DNA from: Malus domestica
Taxonomy: Eukaryota; Streptophyta; Magnoliopsida; Rosales; Rosaceae
Direction of reading: 5' to 3'
Length of the DNA stretch: 64,000 nt
Assembly: GCF_042453785.1 (NCBI RefSeq)
Contig: NC_091671.1
Location: 36,471,001 to 36,535,000 of the forward strand
Shown: one piece after another, positions 33,566-44,615 of the stretch
How positions within the stretch are numbered: the stretch's first letter is position 1
How the letters are laid out: each line of letters begins with the position of its first letter
The notes under the pieces: model-generated
Databases searched by the model: none
Seen by the model: the letters and a program-made list of their open reading frames with translations, nothing else
Told to the model about the DNA's origin: nothing
Position numbers and translations under genes: made by a program

Positions 33566-33748
33566 TTGTTTTGTCATTAATCCGACAATATTCTTATTTG
33601 ATCGGATTCCTGAAATTCATAACTGTATTTAAGTTGCACATGAGCATGAATCATAATTAATTGAAAAAATTGCATGTTTGGATATGTATAACAAAACAAA
33701 GCAAAAGTGAAGAAATCAATGAAGTTCAAGATCTCATCAACCTGTTTG

Positions 33749-34920
33749 CTAATAAGAAATGGCATCGGGGTGGCCAAACAAGGCAATGGTCTCTACAAAA
33801 TGATCCATGAAGGAGCAATTATCGTCAATATCTAAATCTTCAACTTGGTCGATGTTAGGGTTCAATGATACCAGCTTCAACCCCAAACAATAATCCGAAT
33901 ACGTTTTAAGTATCACTTCACCACTCTTTCTAAAACAAAATGGGAGGATTAGTATGACTGCAGGAAGGCGTATAGTAAATAATTTAGTCCACCATTCCAC
34001 CACGCCATACTCTTTCATCACCCATATCCAAAAACTACGTTTTCTTCTTCTTCTTCTGCCCTCTTCAAAAGGACCGTCACTTAAACAAGGCGAGGGAGTC
34101 CCCGTATCTTGAAATGCAAAATTCAGAATCTGCCCTGATTCTCAAAGATCCAGGCATCGCTATCTCACCAAATAATTCTCTGTTCACATCAAACCATGTA
34201 ATGAAATGATATCTAACTCCCTCTTTTATACGAATTTGAAGCCAATGCAAAACGCCATTGACAAAAGCTTTCGCTCCTTGATAATTTAATGGCTCAAAAA
34301 CTTCAAGAATATTACTAACAGCGGCAGTAAGAGTATTCCAGGAGCCCCTTGCTAAAGACCAGACCTCAACCCTACTTGGGGTTAGGGTTTCATAACTCAA
34401 CGTTCTCAAAACCTTATAGTCTTTCGTACGCGAATTATAGCCAAAGGCATAATAACTTTGTCTTCTTTCGTAACTTTGTCTTCTCACTAGGCAAATTAAA
34501 AAACTTTCTAATACAAGGGTTCCAAATTATTGGAGTACCCCAACGATAATAATCAAGGCATATGAGCCCGTTGCAAATTCCGACCACTTCAAATCCCCAA
34601 TAATTTGGGTCCTTGCGATCATCTACGAAAAGATATATAAGCTTGGAATACTCACCCAATTTAGGGTTATCCCAATGCAAGGAGCAAACCGTACTCTTTT
34701 CGATCCTGCTTTCAGCCAGCCGGAGTAGTAGGTGAGTGTTGTTTTGATCGTTGGATTGGATTGTGCGGCTGAGACGTAAGTCAATGAAGCTAGGGCTTTC
34801 GATCATAGCGTTCCACGACTTGCAGACTCTGCTGAACCGGATTAAAGGTTTGATTGGCAACCTCAGCAGAATTTCGTGTATGATTTCTTCAGGAAAATAG
34901 TCCGCTGACATTGCATTCAT
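33749..34920 (-). pseudogene. F-box/FBA protein gene, copy ii, frame-broken
   Basis: The ATG at 34920 starts MNAMSADYF. The F-box follows (FPEEIIHEILLRLPIKPLIR, RVCKSWNAMI), then the FBA region: GICNGLICLDYY, IIWNPCIRKFFNLP, FGYNSRTKDYKV, FVNGVLHWL, WFDVNRELFGEI, then WVMKEYGVVEWW and SGEVILKTYSDYCLGL. Two frame breaks are needed: one near 34485 just after FNLPS, close to an 18-bp tandem duplication (AGAAGACAAAGTTACGAA), and one after DSLALFK, where TGA at 34077 interrupts before FWIWVMKEYG. Otherwise full length (about 390 codons). A Copia LTR begins about 150 bp upstream of its ATG, probably in the promoter. Confidence 0.85.
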
Positions 34921-35073
34921 CAATCTAATCCCCAGTGACAAGATTCTGCTATAAGTTTGAAGGGAAGAAATAGCAGTACTTCGATCAAGAAAGACTTAAT
35001 TAGAGCAGTACTTGTGGGGTTTACATATATTTTCTATATAGCTTCTGTGATTTGGGATTGGGGAGATGCTTTC

Positions 35074-35408
35074 TATTGGAAGTCTTGGATGTCGAGTGGT
35101 TTATTAGGGTTTCCAAAGTATTATGGTGCTTCACTGTAAAACTGGACAATAGGGATTTAGTTACTGTTTTCTAATTGCTCTTTTCTTTTTCTTGTGTTTA
35201 GCAATTCTTGTATAGTGGTCAACCCCTTAATTCAAGGAGATGCTATTAGCTTTCCTAAAGCTGCCACTATTAGCTTTCCTAAAGCCGCTCATTATGGCAT
35301 AAATTAAGGAAGGTTAGAGTCTCAAGGAGGGACAACCTCCTTATATTTGTATGTATAGTTGCGTTGCATATCATAAAAGAAATACAAAACAACCTTTGAA
35401 AAGCAACA
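35074..35408 (+). repeat. Copia 5' LTR
   Basis: It begins TATTGGAAGTC and ends GAAAAGCAACA; the usual TG start is TA in both LTRs. It contains two GCTTTCCTAAAGC-type units where the 3' LTR has three. Confidence 0.9.
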
Positions 35409-35420
35409 TGGTATCAGAGC
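35409..35420 (+). other. Copia primer binding site
   Basis: TGGTATCAGAGC directly abuts the LTR and is the standard PBS complementary to the 3' end of initiator tRNA-Met. Confidence 0.95.
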
Positions 35421-35475
35421 AGGGAAAATAACCTGCTTCTGCATTACTATCATCCGATCTTATTCAACCTTCAAT

Positions 35476-37108
35476 ATGGCGGAAGAAAATCCTTCTGGAT
35501 CTGAAGCTGAAAGTTCATAGGTCCTTTCCTCCTTGAATGTGTCTGAGATGGATGTCAACCCCAATCAAAGACTAAGCTCAGTCTTGTTGAATGAGTTTAA
35601 TTACTTGCCTTGGTCAAGAGCAGTAAGTCTTGCCCTAGGTGGAAGGTCCAAGTTAGGGTTCATAAATGGAAGCATCAAAGTTTCTGATGCTTCATTTTCA
35701 ACTTATGAAACCTGGCTTTGCAAGGATCAGCTTGTTACGTCCGGACTCCTAAATTCCATGGAACGTAAACTAGCTAAAATATTCAATTATTCTGAATCAT
35801 CATTCAAGCTATGGGAGATTGTCAAGGAAATGTATGGCAGTCAGAACAATGTTGCACGTGTGTTTCAATTAAAGAAGGACATTTCCAACCTGCAACAAGA
35901 AGGAAAGCCTTTTGTACAACTTCTAGGCAGCATAAAGAGCATGTGGAATGAGTTGGAATTGTATCGACCCCATACAACTGAAGCGTTTGTGCTACTGAAG
36001 AGGGCAGAAGAAGATAGATATTCCAACTCTTGTCAAGTCTCGATGCAGAATATGAAGACCTACAAAGCCACATACTCATGAACACCGAACTGCCTTCTTT
36101 CACCAATGTATGTGCAACAATCCAACGTAAAGAAGTACGAAGGAAAGTCATGAACATTGGTACAAAGACCAATGTATCTGAAGCTAGGGCCTATCTAACC
36201 AACGAAAGAAAATACAAAGGGAAGAATCCACACTTGAAGTGCCAACACTGCAATTATACCGGTCATGTTAAAGAGACATGTTGTATTTTACATCCAGAAT
36301 TAAAACCTGATTTTATGAAGGACAACAAGGGCTTTCAGAAGCTGAACCGAGCTACACATAGAGCCAACCATACATCTACCTCAACCTTAAATAGGTTTGA
36401 CACACTTAAGAGCTTCATAGCAAATCCGACTGCACTCATAAATGAGTTCGCAGCGTATCTTCGAAGCAAGAAAGGAGGGACTGAAAGTGATCAAACGGTC
36501 AGTTTTGAAGATGGAAACTCGACAGCTTTGCTAGGCAAGTTTGCTGGTTTCCTGGCAGACACTGAACACATACCTCAAGAAGACATGCAAGGTATCATGA
36601 ATTCATTCAAAACTGCTCTTAATGTAAATATGTTGCATGATTTTTGGGTTGTTGATTCGGGTGCCATAGATCATATGACCAACCAAGTTTCTAAGTTTCA
36701 TAGGTTTGAAAAATTATCAAAACCTTCTCAAGTGTCAACTGCAAATGGTGAAAATGCCAAGGTTTTAGGAAAGGGAAAAATCAACTTAATGTCGGACAAA
36801 ATTGAGTCAGTGGTCTTATATGTTCCTTCTTTTCCTTTCCAACTCCTATCTGTGGGAAAAATCACCAATACCTTGAATTGTTTAGCCATCTTCTCTTCTC
36901 ACAATGTCATTTTTCAGGATTGTGTCACCAAGAAGACGATTGGTGAAGGGTTTTATCTAGATGGTCTCTATTACATATCAAAGAGCAGTTCCAGAAGGTT
37001 TCAAGCCAAGTCCAATTCATCCCAAAATAATCAATTATGGCATCAACGTCTAGCTCATCCTTCTCAACCTATTTTGTCTTCTTTGTTTCCAAACTTAGGG
37101 AAGGATTT
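35476..37108 (+). pseudogene. Copia gag, protease and pre-integrase region (broken)
   Basis: A start at 35476 meets an in-frame TAG at 35518-35520; the same frame continues to about 36030, where a frameshift moves gag to another frame. The gag core (YLPWSRAVSLALGGR, FVQLLGSIKSMWNEL) is followed by a CCHC zinc knuckle (CQHCNYTGHVKETC, about 36240-36281), the protease motif DSG (about 36654) in WVVDSGAIDHM, and the GAG-pre-integrase motif LWHQRLAHPS (about 37040). The frame is cut at 37108 by the nested insertion. Confidence 0.9.
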
Positions 37109-37623
37109 TGTTGACGCACAAAATCAGTGGGGACTTTGGTACAACAGAAAGTGTTAAGTTTGTGACCTTCGCTAGATTGCTTCGGTCACTAGTGTGGATA
37201 AGTATATAAATGGATAGAGACATGGAAGCAAACACAAGATGTACGTGGTTTACCCAGATTGGCTATGTCCACGGAGTAGAGGAGTTCTCATTAATTGTGA
37301 AGGGTTTACACAAGTACATAGGTTCAAGCTCTCCTTTAGTGAGTACTAGTGAATGATTTAGTATAAATGACATTAAGAAATATTGTGAGAGAATGATCTC
37401 TATTTATAAAAGAGAGTATCTAGCCTTGTTCTAACATTGACATGTGTTGTGTTGTGATTGGCTTCCGATGTTGACACGTGTCGCGCTATGATTGGCTTCT
37501 AATGTCGACACGTGTCGCTTTGTGATTGGCCTCCTGGTTTGAGGGAAACTCTTCTGGGTCCTTAATGGTATAACGTTGACCGGTGCTCGGAAGTTTTGGG
37601 ATTGGTCAAGTATGGTACATACA
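37109..37623 (-). repeat. Nested element 3' LTR (left copy)
   Basis: On the plus strand it runs TGTTGACGCACAA to GGTACATACA. Compared by eye with the right copy there are about 33 differences, mostly transitions. It contains several CACGTGTC motifs. Confidence 0.9.
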
Positions 37624-37636
37624 GTACTCCCCTAAG
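37624..37636 (-). other. Nested element polypurine tract
   Basis: The minus strand reads CTTAGGGGAGTAC immediately before the LTR start TGTATG, the expected site for plus-strand priming. Confidence 0.7.
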
Positions 37637-38929
37637 TTCCCAAGTGAGGGAAACTCCTCTATTGGGGACTTGCAAGATCCAAGCCGCTGAGTAATCACGA
37701 AACTTCTAAGTACCGAAGTGTGGTATCGTCTTCACTTGTCTTATCTATCTCATAGGTAGATGTGGCATCTTCTCTGGAAGTACTTTTCCTCCATCCAGTG
37801 GTGGTATCTTTAACTGGTGGAAATGCACAAGGTAATGTATCAATTTGATTGGAAGCTTACTTGTAGTTTCAGGCTTGGTCAAGCGCGATACAAACCATGT
37901 AGTAGGAGTCCCTTAAGTCACCGAGCTAGGAGATTTACCGAAAGAGGTGACAGACAAGGTAAGCAATCAGAGCTCTAAGCAATCAGTCCTAGATCAGAAG
38001 TTTGATTTCGAGTTCCGGCTTATTGTTCTTATTCTCCCTATCTTGCAAGCAGCAAGAAGGATAAAGAGAAGAAAAAGGAGAAGAGATGATATGAGATACT
38101 TTTGCTTTTGAAGAAGTAACTTTCCACATGCTTATTCTTGAATTGGGTTGGAGGGTTTTCTGGTTTCCTCCAGAGTATAAGGCCGACTCAAGAATTTGAG
38201 GGTCAAAACAAGTCCATCAAATCTAGAGTACGTTCGATCTTGATGATATGAAATACTTTTGCTATTGACAAAGTAGTGGATGTATCGGCACATATTCTGT
38301 TACGCTTGTCTCCACATGTTTCCTTGTATCCTTCTCACTTGCCTTATCTATTCTTCAGGCAGATGTGGTATATTCTCTGGAAGCATAAGATGTTGGAAAT
38401 GAGTACTCGAGAGCAATGCCAGGTAAGTAATCAGGCAAGGGGTTCCAAGCAGTCAGTTCATAACTAGAAGCTTGATTCCAAGCGCTGACTGATTGCTCTC
38501 TTTCTCCTTGTTTTGCAGGTAAGAACAAGGCCAAAGGAAAAGACAGGGAAAAAGCATGATATGGGATACTCTTGCTTTTAACCCTGATGATATGAGATAC
38601 TCTTGCTCTGGTGTAGCTTGTTTGCAGAGGTATTATCGGGGGGAAAGAAAGCTGAGTATTTCAAGAGGCTTCGTTGGGAGTGCCCTCTCAGATATGAGGA
38701 AGGGTTGAGCATTTTTACAGGTCTGCCTGTCTGTTGAGGATGTAGGTTGACATATATAGGAGTCTCCTTAACAACAAGTAGTAATGTTATTCATTTACCC
38801 TTCTTGGTCATATCAATGTAGTGGGAGCTGCAAGCTTCACGTGTTTTAACTTTGTCAGAGCATTTTGAAAAAGTGGTCTGTGGTATCTGGAAAGCTGATG
38901 TTGCGTGTGAAGATTACGGACAAGCTTTA

Positions 38930-39260
38930 TCCAAGGAAATCTGGCTCTCGAAGTTCGGAGAACGGTGCCTCTTCGATTTTCAAACAAGCAATCTTGTCAG
39001 GGATCTGGCTCTCGAGATTCGAAGAACGGTGCCTCTTCGATTTTTGAGAAAGCAACCCTGCTGGGAGTTTGGCTCTTGAGATTCGAAAAGCTGTGTCTCT
39101 TCGATTTTTAAGAAAGTAATCCTGTTAGGAGTCTGGCTCTCGAGATTCGAAGGGGTGCCTCTTCAATTTTTTAGCAAGTAATCCTGTTGGGAGTCTGGCT
39201 CTCGAGATTCGGAAAGCGGTGCCTCTTCTATTTTTGAGCAAGCAATCTTGTTGGTAGTGT
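38930..39260 (+). repeat. Tandem array, five units of about 62 bp
   Basis: Each unit contains TCTGGCTCTCGAGATTCG, GGTGCCTCTTCGATTTTTGA and AAGCAATCCTGTTGGGAG with few changes. Single related units recur near 39485 and 39670. It lies upstream of the antisense ORF and is non-coding. Confidence 0.85.
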
Positions 39261-39737
39261 TTTCTCAAATGTGAGTAAAGGTTGGGCATTTTTGCCAGTC
39301 TGTCTTGCCATAGAGCACATAGGTTGACACACATAGGGACTTTCCAGTTATCAAGCGGTGGTGTTGTTCATTTACCCTTGTGGGTAATAGTGGGTAGTTG
39401 GACCTTCAAAATTTATGTGTCTAAACTTTGTTAGAGATCTTTGGCAAAGTTATCTGTGGTACCCGAGGAGCTGATGTTACGTGTGGAAAGTGGTGCCTCT
39501 TCGATTTTTGAACCAACGGCCATGTTGCCCTTTCTTTGCTATTCTTTTACCCTTCTTGGTCATAGCAATGTAGTGGGAGCTGTAAGCTTCACATGTCTAA
39601 AATTTGTCAGAGATCTTTGGCAAAGTTATCTGTGGTACCTGAGGAGCTGATATTGCGTGTAGAAAGTGGTGCCTCTTCGAAATCCGGAGAGTGGTGCCTC
39701 TTCGATTTTTGAACCAATGGTTATGTTGCCCTTTCTT

Positions 39738-39744
39738 TTATAAG
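39738..39744 (+). promoter_or_regulatory. Candidate TATA box for the antisense ORF
   Basis: TTATAAG lies about 120 bp before the ATG at 39860, on the strand opposite to the retroelement. Confidence 0.4.
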
Positions 39745-39859
39745 GGCACCAATTGTGTGCAAGAAGTACATTAAGAGATTTATTGCTTGTAGAATTTTTC
39801 CCTTATTTTTGTACTTCAGAGATTTATTAGACCTCATTTCTCCTTCATCATTTCTGAAA

Positions 39860-40534
39860 ATGTCTGGCCCATCAGATCGTCGTTTTGACTTGAACTTTGG
39901 TGAAGATGCAGCTATGTCTTCTCAAGACAACATATGGCGCCCATCCTTCTTATCCCCTACTGGTCCTCTTACCATTAGAGACTTTGTGATGAAGAATGAT
40001 ATGACCGCTGCGGTGGTGGTCAGGAACCTTCTCACTTCCAAAGATAACAGACTACTTTCCAAACGGTCTGATGAGTTGGCTGTTAAGGATTCCCTGGCTT
40101 TCAGTGTTCAGTGTGCAGGTTCTGTGTCTAATATAGCCCAACGCCTAATTGCTCGAACCCGCCAAGTTGAATCATTAGCGGCTGAAGTGATAAGTCTCAA
40201 ACAGGAGATTATAGGGCTTGAGCATGAGAATAAATAGTTGCATAGGCTCGCACATGACTATGCTACAAACATGAAGAAGAAGCTTGACCAGATGCAGGAA
40301 TCTGATGGTCAGATTTTACTTAATCATCAGAGGTTTGTGGGTTTGTTCCAAAGGCATTTATTGCCTTCGTCTTCTGGGGCTGTACCGCGTAATGTAGCTC
40401 CGAATGATCAACCTCTGATGCCTCCTCCTTCTAGGATTTTGTCCAATACTGAGGCTCCGATTGACCACCCTCCGATGCCTTCTCTTTCTGGGTCTCTACC
40501 GACTGCTGAGATTTCTCCTAAGCAACCTTTATGA
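39860..40534 (+). pseudogene. Antisense ORF of the nested element (225 codons, one internal TAG)
   Basis: The ATG at 39860 starts MSGPSDRRFDLNFGEDAAM. One frame runs to TGA at 40532-40534, broken only by TAG at 40235-40237 (codon 126), which falls in a predicted coiled coil (VESLAAEVISLKQEI, then stop, then LHRLAHDYATNMKKKLDQM). A Pro/Ser-rich tail follows (PPPSRILS, PPMPSLSGSLP). A TATA-like box lies upstream and AATAAA downstream (40602), so it is laid out like a separate transcription unit. I recall similar uncharacterised proteins in rosaceous annotations but no function. It is antisense to gag, between the pol-less middle and the 3' LTR, the place where some plant Gypsy lineages carry antisense ORFs. 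Confidence 0.6.
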
Positions 40535-40601
40535 AGGCTCCTTCTTGTTTGTTTATTTTGACTCATGTATATGTACATATTTGTAACTTATCGGAGATAT
40601 C

Positions 40602-40607
40602 AATAAA
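40602..40607 (+). terminator. Candidate poly(A) signal after the antisense ORF
   Basis: AATAAA lies about 70 bp past the stop codon, in the context ATCAATAAATAAGC. Confidence 0.4.
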
Positions 40608-41080
40608 TAAGCTTTGCTTCATTTCAACGTATTGTGTTAAATACACCAAAGCCTTCATCACTAAGTTCTTTGAATTTTTTCTTTTGTTGAAGCTTGTATG
40701 TTGAAGCTTTGAGAGTGATGCATGTAGGTTGAGGTACTGTTCCCTTAATTTCCCGAGTGAGGAAAATTTCTCGGTTGGAGACTTGAAAAATCCAAGTCAC
40801 TGAGTGGTCGTGAGACTTCCAAGTATCAAGGTGTAGTAGCATATGGTAGGAGTCCTCCAAGTCTCCGGTCGAGGGAGTTGATGAATGAGGTGACTTGCTA
40901 ATAGCCAAGCTTCTAAAGTAACAAAACTTCACTATTTTCCCTTCTAAGTGGTAGCCCAAAACTCCTCATTCATATATATGTATTATGAAAGTTGTTAGGC
41001 CCAAAGAAGATGAGGCCTAGGCAATTTGTTTTTTTCGATTTTTTTTTTTTGAATTTTCAAATTTTTGAATTTCCGAAAAA

Positions 41081-41085
<5 letters not shown>

Positions 41086-41116
<31 letters not shown>
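41086..41116. repeat. (AT)n microsatellite
   Basis: About fifteen AT units beside a poly-A/T tract. Confidence 0.95.
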
Positions 41117-41119
<3 letters not shown>

Positions 41120-41700
41120 AGCTTTGTAGGTGAAGCTTTGATGTTAAAGCTTTATAGGTGAAGCTTTGATGTTAAAGCTTTATAGGTGAAGCTTTGAGGT
41201 TGAAGCTTTGTTAGGTACTATGAATTGATTTTGCTTCACACTATCTTGATCAAGAGTGTATGAAGCTTTTGTAGGTGAAGCTTTTGTGGTGAAGCTTTGT
41301 AGGTCAAGCTTTTGTGGGTCAAGCTTTTGTGGGTCAAGCTTTTGTGGGTGAAACTTTTATGGGTGAAGCTTTTGTAGGTGAAGCTTTTGTGGGTCAAGCT
41401 TTTGTGGGTCAAACTTTTGTGGGTGAAGCTTTTGTGGGTGAAGCTTTTATGGGTGAAGCTTTTGTAGGTCAAGCTTTTATGGGTCAAACTTTTGTAGGTG
41501 AAGTTTTTGTAGGTGAAATTTTTGTGGGTGAAGCTTTTGTAGGTGACGTTTTTGTGGGTAAAGCTTTTGTAGGTGACGCTTTTGTGGGTCAAGCTTTTGT
41601 GGGTCAAGCTTTTGTAGGTCAAGCTTTTGTGGGTAAAGCTTTTGTGTTGAAGCTTTTGTAGGTGAAGCTTTAGAGTTGAAGCTTTCTAGGTGAAGCTTTG
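41120..41700. repeat. 18-bp tandem array, open on both strands
   Basis: About twenty units of AAGCTTTTGTGGGTGA-type sequence with period 18. Because 18 is divisible by three, the plus strand reads as a repeating GQAFVGEAFV peptide and the minus strand as HKSFTHKSLT for over 110 codons each. These are simple-sequence by-products; no gene is claimed. Confidence 0.9.
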
Positions 41701-43145
41701 GAGTTGAAGCTTTTGTTGGGTACCATGAATTGATTTTGCTTCACACTATCTTGATCAAAATAGTGTGAAGCTTTTGAGAATTTGTAGTTGTTCTTCATTG
41801 ATGAAGCTTTTGTTGGTGAAGCTTTTGTGTTGAAGCTTTGTAGGTGAAGCTTTGAAGTTGAAGCTTTTGTTGGGTACCATGAATTGATTTTGCTTCACAC
41901 TATCTTGATCAAGATAGTGTGAAGCTTTTGAGAATTTGTAGTTGTCATCCATTAATGAAGCTTTTGTTGGTGAAGTTTTGTAGGTGAAGCTTTGGAGTTG
42001 AAGCTTTGCAGGTGAAGCTTTGGAGTTGAAGCTTTGTAGGTGAAGCTTTGGAGTTGAAGCTTTTGTTGGGTACCATGAATTGATTTTGCTTCACACTATC
42101 TTGATCAAGATAGTGTGAAGCTTTTGAGAATTTGTAGTTGTCCTCCATTGATGAAGCTTTTGTGTTGAAGCTTTGTAGGTGAAGCTTTTGTGTTGAAGCT
42201 TTGTAGGTGAAGCTTTTGTGTTGAAGCTTTGTAGGTGAAGCTTTAGAGTTGAAGCTTTTGTTGGGTACCATGAATTGATTTTGCTTCACACTATCTTGAT
42301 CAAGATAGTGTGAAGCTTTTGAGAATTTGTAGTTGTCTTCCATTGATGAAGCTTTTGTGTTGAAGCTTTGTAGGTGAAGCTTTGGAGTTGAAGCTTTTGT
42401 TGGGTACAATGAATTGATTTTGCTTCACACTATCTTGATCAAGATAGTGTGAAGCTTTTGAAATTTGTAGTTGTCCTCCATTGATGAAGCTTTTGTTGGT
42501 GAAGCTTTGTAGGTGAAGCTTTGGAGTTGAATCTTTGTAGGTGAAGCTTTGGAGTTGAAGCTTTTGTTGGGTACCATGAATTGATTTTGCTTCACACTAT
42601 CTTGATCAAGATAGTGTGAGGCTTTGAGAATTTGTAGTTGTCCACAATTGATGAAACTTTATTGAATTTCCCAATTTCCTTTTTTTTTTAGGAAAATTAG
42701 AAATTTGAAAATATGGGAGAGATAACATATACAAATTTTGTTTCCACACTGTTGAACAAGAGATTGTGATGCAAGTCACACCTTGTAGTATTCGAAGGTT
42801 TAGATGAACCATATAAATTGAATTTGCTTCGAACAGTCTTGATCAAGAGTGTGTGAAGTTTTCTACGAGTTGTAGTTGCCCTTCATTGATGAAGCTATTG
42901 TTGGCACCATAAATTGGTTTTGCTTCACACTATCTTGATCAAGAATGTGTGAAGCTTTTGATAATTGTGGTTGAACTCCTTTGATGAAGCTCTTGTTGGC
43001 ACCATAAATTAGTTTTGCTTCACACTGTCTTGATCAAGAGTGTGTGAAGCTTTTGAGAATTGTGGTTGCCCTCCATTGATGAAGCTCTTGTTGGCATCAT
43101 AGATTAGTTTTCCTTCACACTGTCTTGATCAAGAGTGTGTGAAGC
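41230..43145. repeat. Array of about eleven palindromes in higher-order repeats
   Basis: A 34-bp palindrome with arm GCTTCACACTATCTTGA recurs near 41233, 41738, 41892, 42088, 42283, 42422, 42589, 42828, 42920, 43016 and 43110. The 1892, 2088, 2283 and 2422 copies (offset 40 kb) appear perfect. Each sits in a 140-200-bp unit with GGTACCATGAATTGATTTT before it and TTGAGAATTTGTAGTTGTC after it. Later copies have drifted. Confidence 0.9.
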
Positions 43146-43499
43146 TTTTAAGAATTGTGGTTGAACTCCTTTGATGACAACATATACAAATTTGCTTCCA
43201 CACTGTTGAGCAAGAGATTGTGATGCAAGCCACACCTTGTAGTGTTTGCATTGTTACAAATGAGAAATGTCTGAAGCTAATGCAAGAGGGTTGAATAGCT
43301 TGATCTTCGTATGCCATGCACTGAAGTTGTTGTTGGCTTGTAATAAGACTTTGTTGGTGACTATAACTCTTGTTGGGCATAAGTGCTCCCCTAGGTTAGT
43401 TGTAAAACATGAGGGTTTTTTATTATTTATGAATGCTAGGAGTTCACATGTACAAGTTGTACCACTCGTCTTCTGGTTAGTGGAATGAATGGTGAGTTG

Positions 43500-44060
43500 C
43501 TTTCATCACCTGGTTGGTGGCACGAAGATGAGTTCCTTCTTCACCTGGTTAGTGGCATGAGTGGTAAGTTGCCAAATGATATTAGAATACAGGTTGTACA
43601 TTTCATCACCTAGTTTGTGGCATGAAGGAGAGTACGGGTTGTACATTTCATCACCTAGTTGGTGGCATGAAGATGAGTTCTTTCTTCACATGGTTGGTGG
43701 CATGAGTGGCAAGTTGCCAAATGATATTAGAGTACGGGTTGTACATTTCATCACATGGTTGATGGCATGAAGAAGAGTACGGGTTGTACATTTAATCACC
43801 TGGTTGGTGGCATGAAGATGAGTTCATTCTTCACATTTCATCACCTGGTTGGTGGCATGAAGATGAGTTCCTTCTTCACCTGGTTGGTGGCATGAGTGGC
43901 AAGTTGCCAAATGATATTAGAGTACGAGTTGTACATTTCATCACCTGGTTGGTGGCATGAAGGAGAGTACGGGTTGTACATTTCATCACCAGGTTGGTGG
44001 CATAAAGATGAGTTCCTTATTCACATTTCATCACCTGGTTGGTCAGAATAAGGGCAAGGT
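43500..44060. repeat. Tandem array based on TCACCTGGTTGGTGGCATGA
   Basis: About a dozen copies of the 20-bp core alternate with AGATGAGTTCCTTCTTCAC, GTACGGGTTGTACATTTCA and GCAAGTTGCCAAATGATATT, forming an irregular composite repeat within the nested element. Confidence 0.85.
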
Positions 44061-44615
44061 GTCGAGGCACATTGTAGCAAGTGTCGAAGACACAAAGTAT
44101 GTTGAACGCTTTCGAATCATAGTTGGCTTATGTATGGATGTGTTGGAATGTATGATGTTTATGTATGAATGTGTTGGAATGTATGATGTTTATTTATGAA
44201 TGTGTTGTAATGTATGATGTTTATATTGATTGATATGAGTGATGCTTATGAATGTTTTGCTATGCATGAAGGGATCCATGCTTTTGATATGTAAACCATG
44301 TTGGTTGTAACACTTAGTATCACATACTTTGTGTCAAAGTACGTATGTTGAAGCTCTGAGTTAGAGTATAAGGGTAGGTCAACGTATAGCAAGTGTTCTA
44401 GTGCTAGGAACGCAAAAGACTCAGAAGAAGTTGTCTGAATTCCCTCTTCTTTAAATATTTGTCAAATGGCTTGTGCGACAAAAGATCTCAAACGGTTGAA
44501 AGTCAAAACATTTGTAATGTGTATGCCTTCTTATAATAGTATTTCCTTCAGTACCTAGTCCTCCACTTTGAAAGAGTGAGGTTTGGCCCCATAGTCATAA
44601 TAGTCGACAGTACAT

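Noticed and set aside
41236-41661. Two overlapping 115-128-residue ORFs on opposite strands
   Set aside because: Both are products of an 18-bp tandem repeat with a period divisible by three; no independent coding evidence.
41738-42622. Regularly spaced palindromes resembling a CRISPR array
   Set aside because: Plant nuclear DNA, spacers are themselves repeats, no cas genes; it is a retroelement tandem array.
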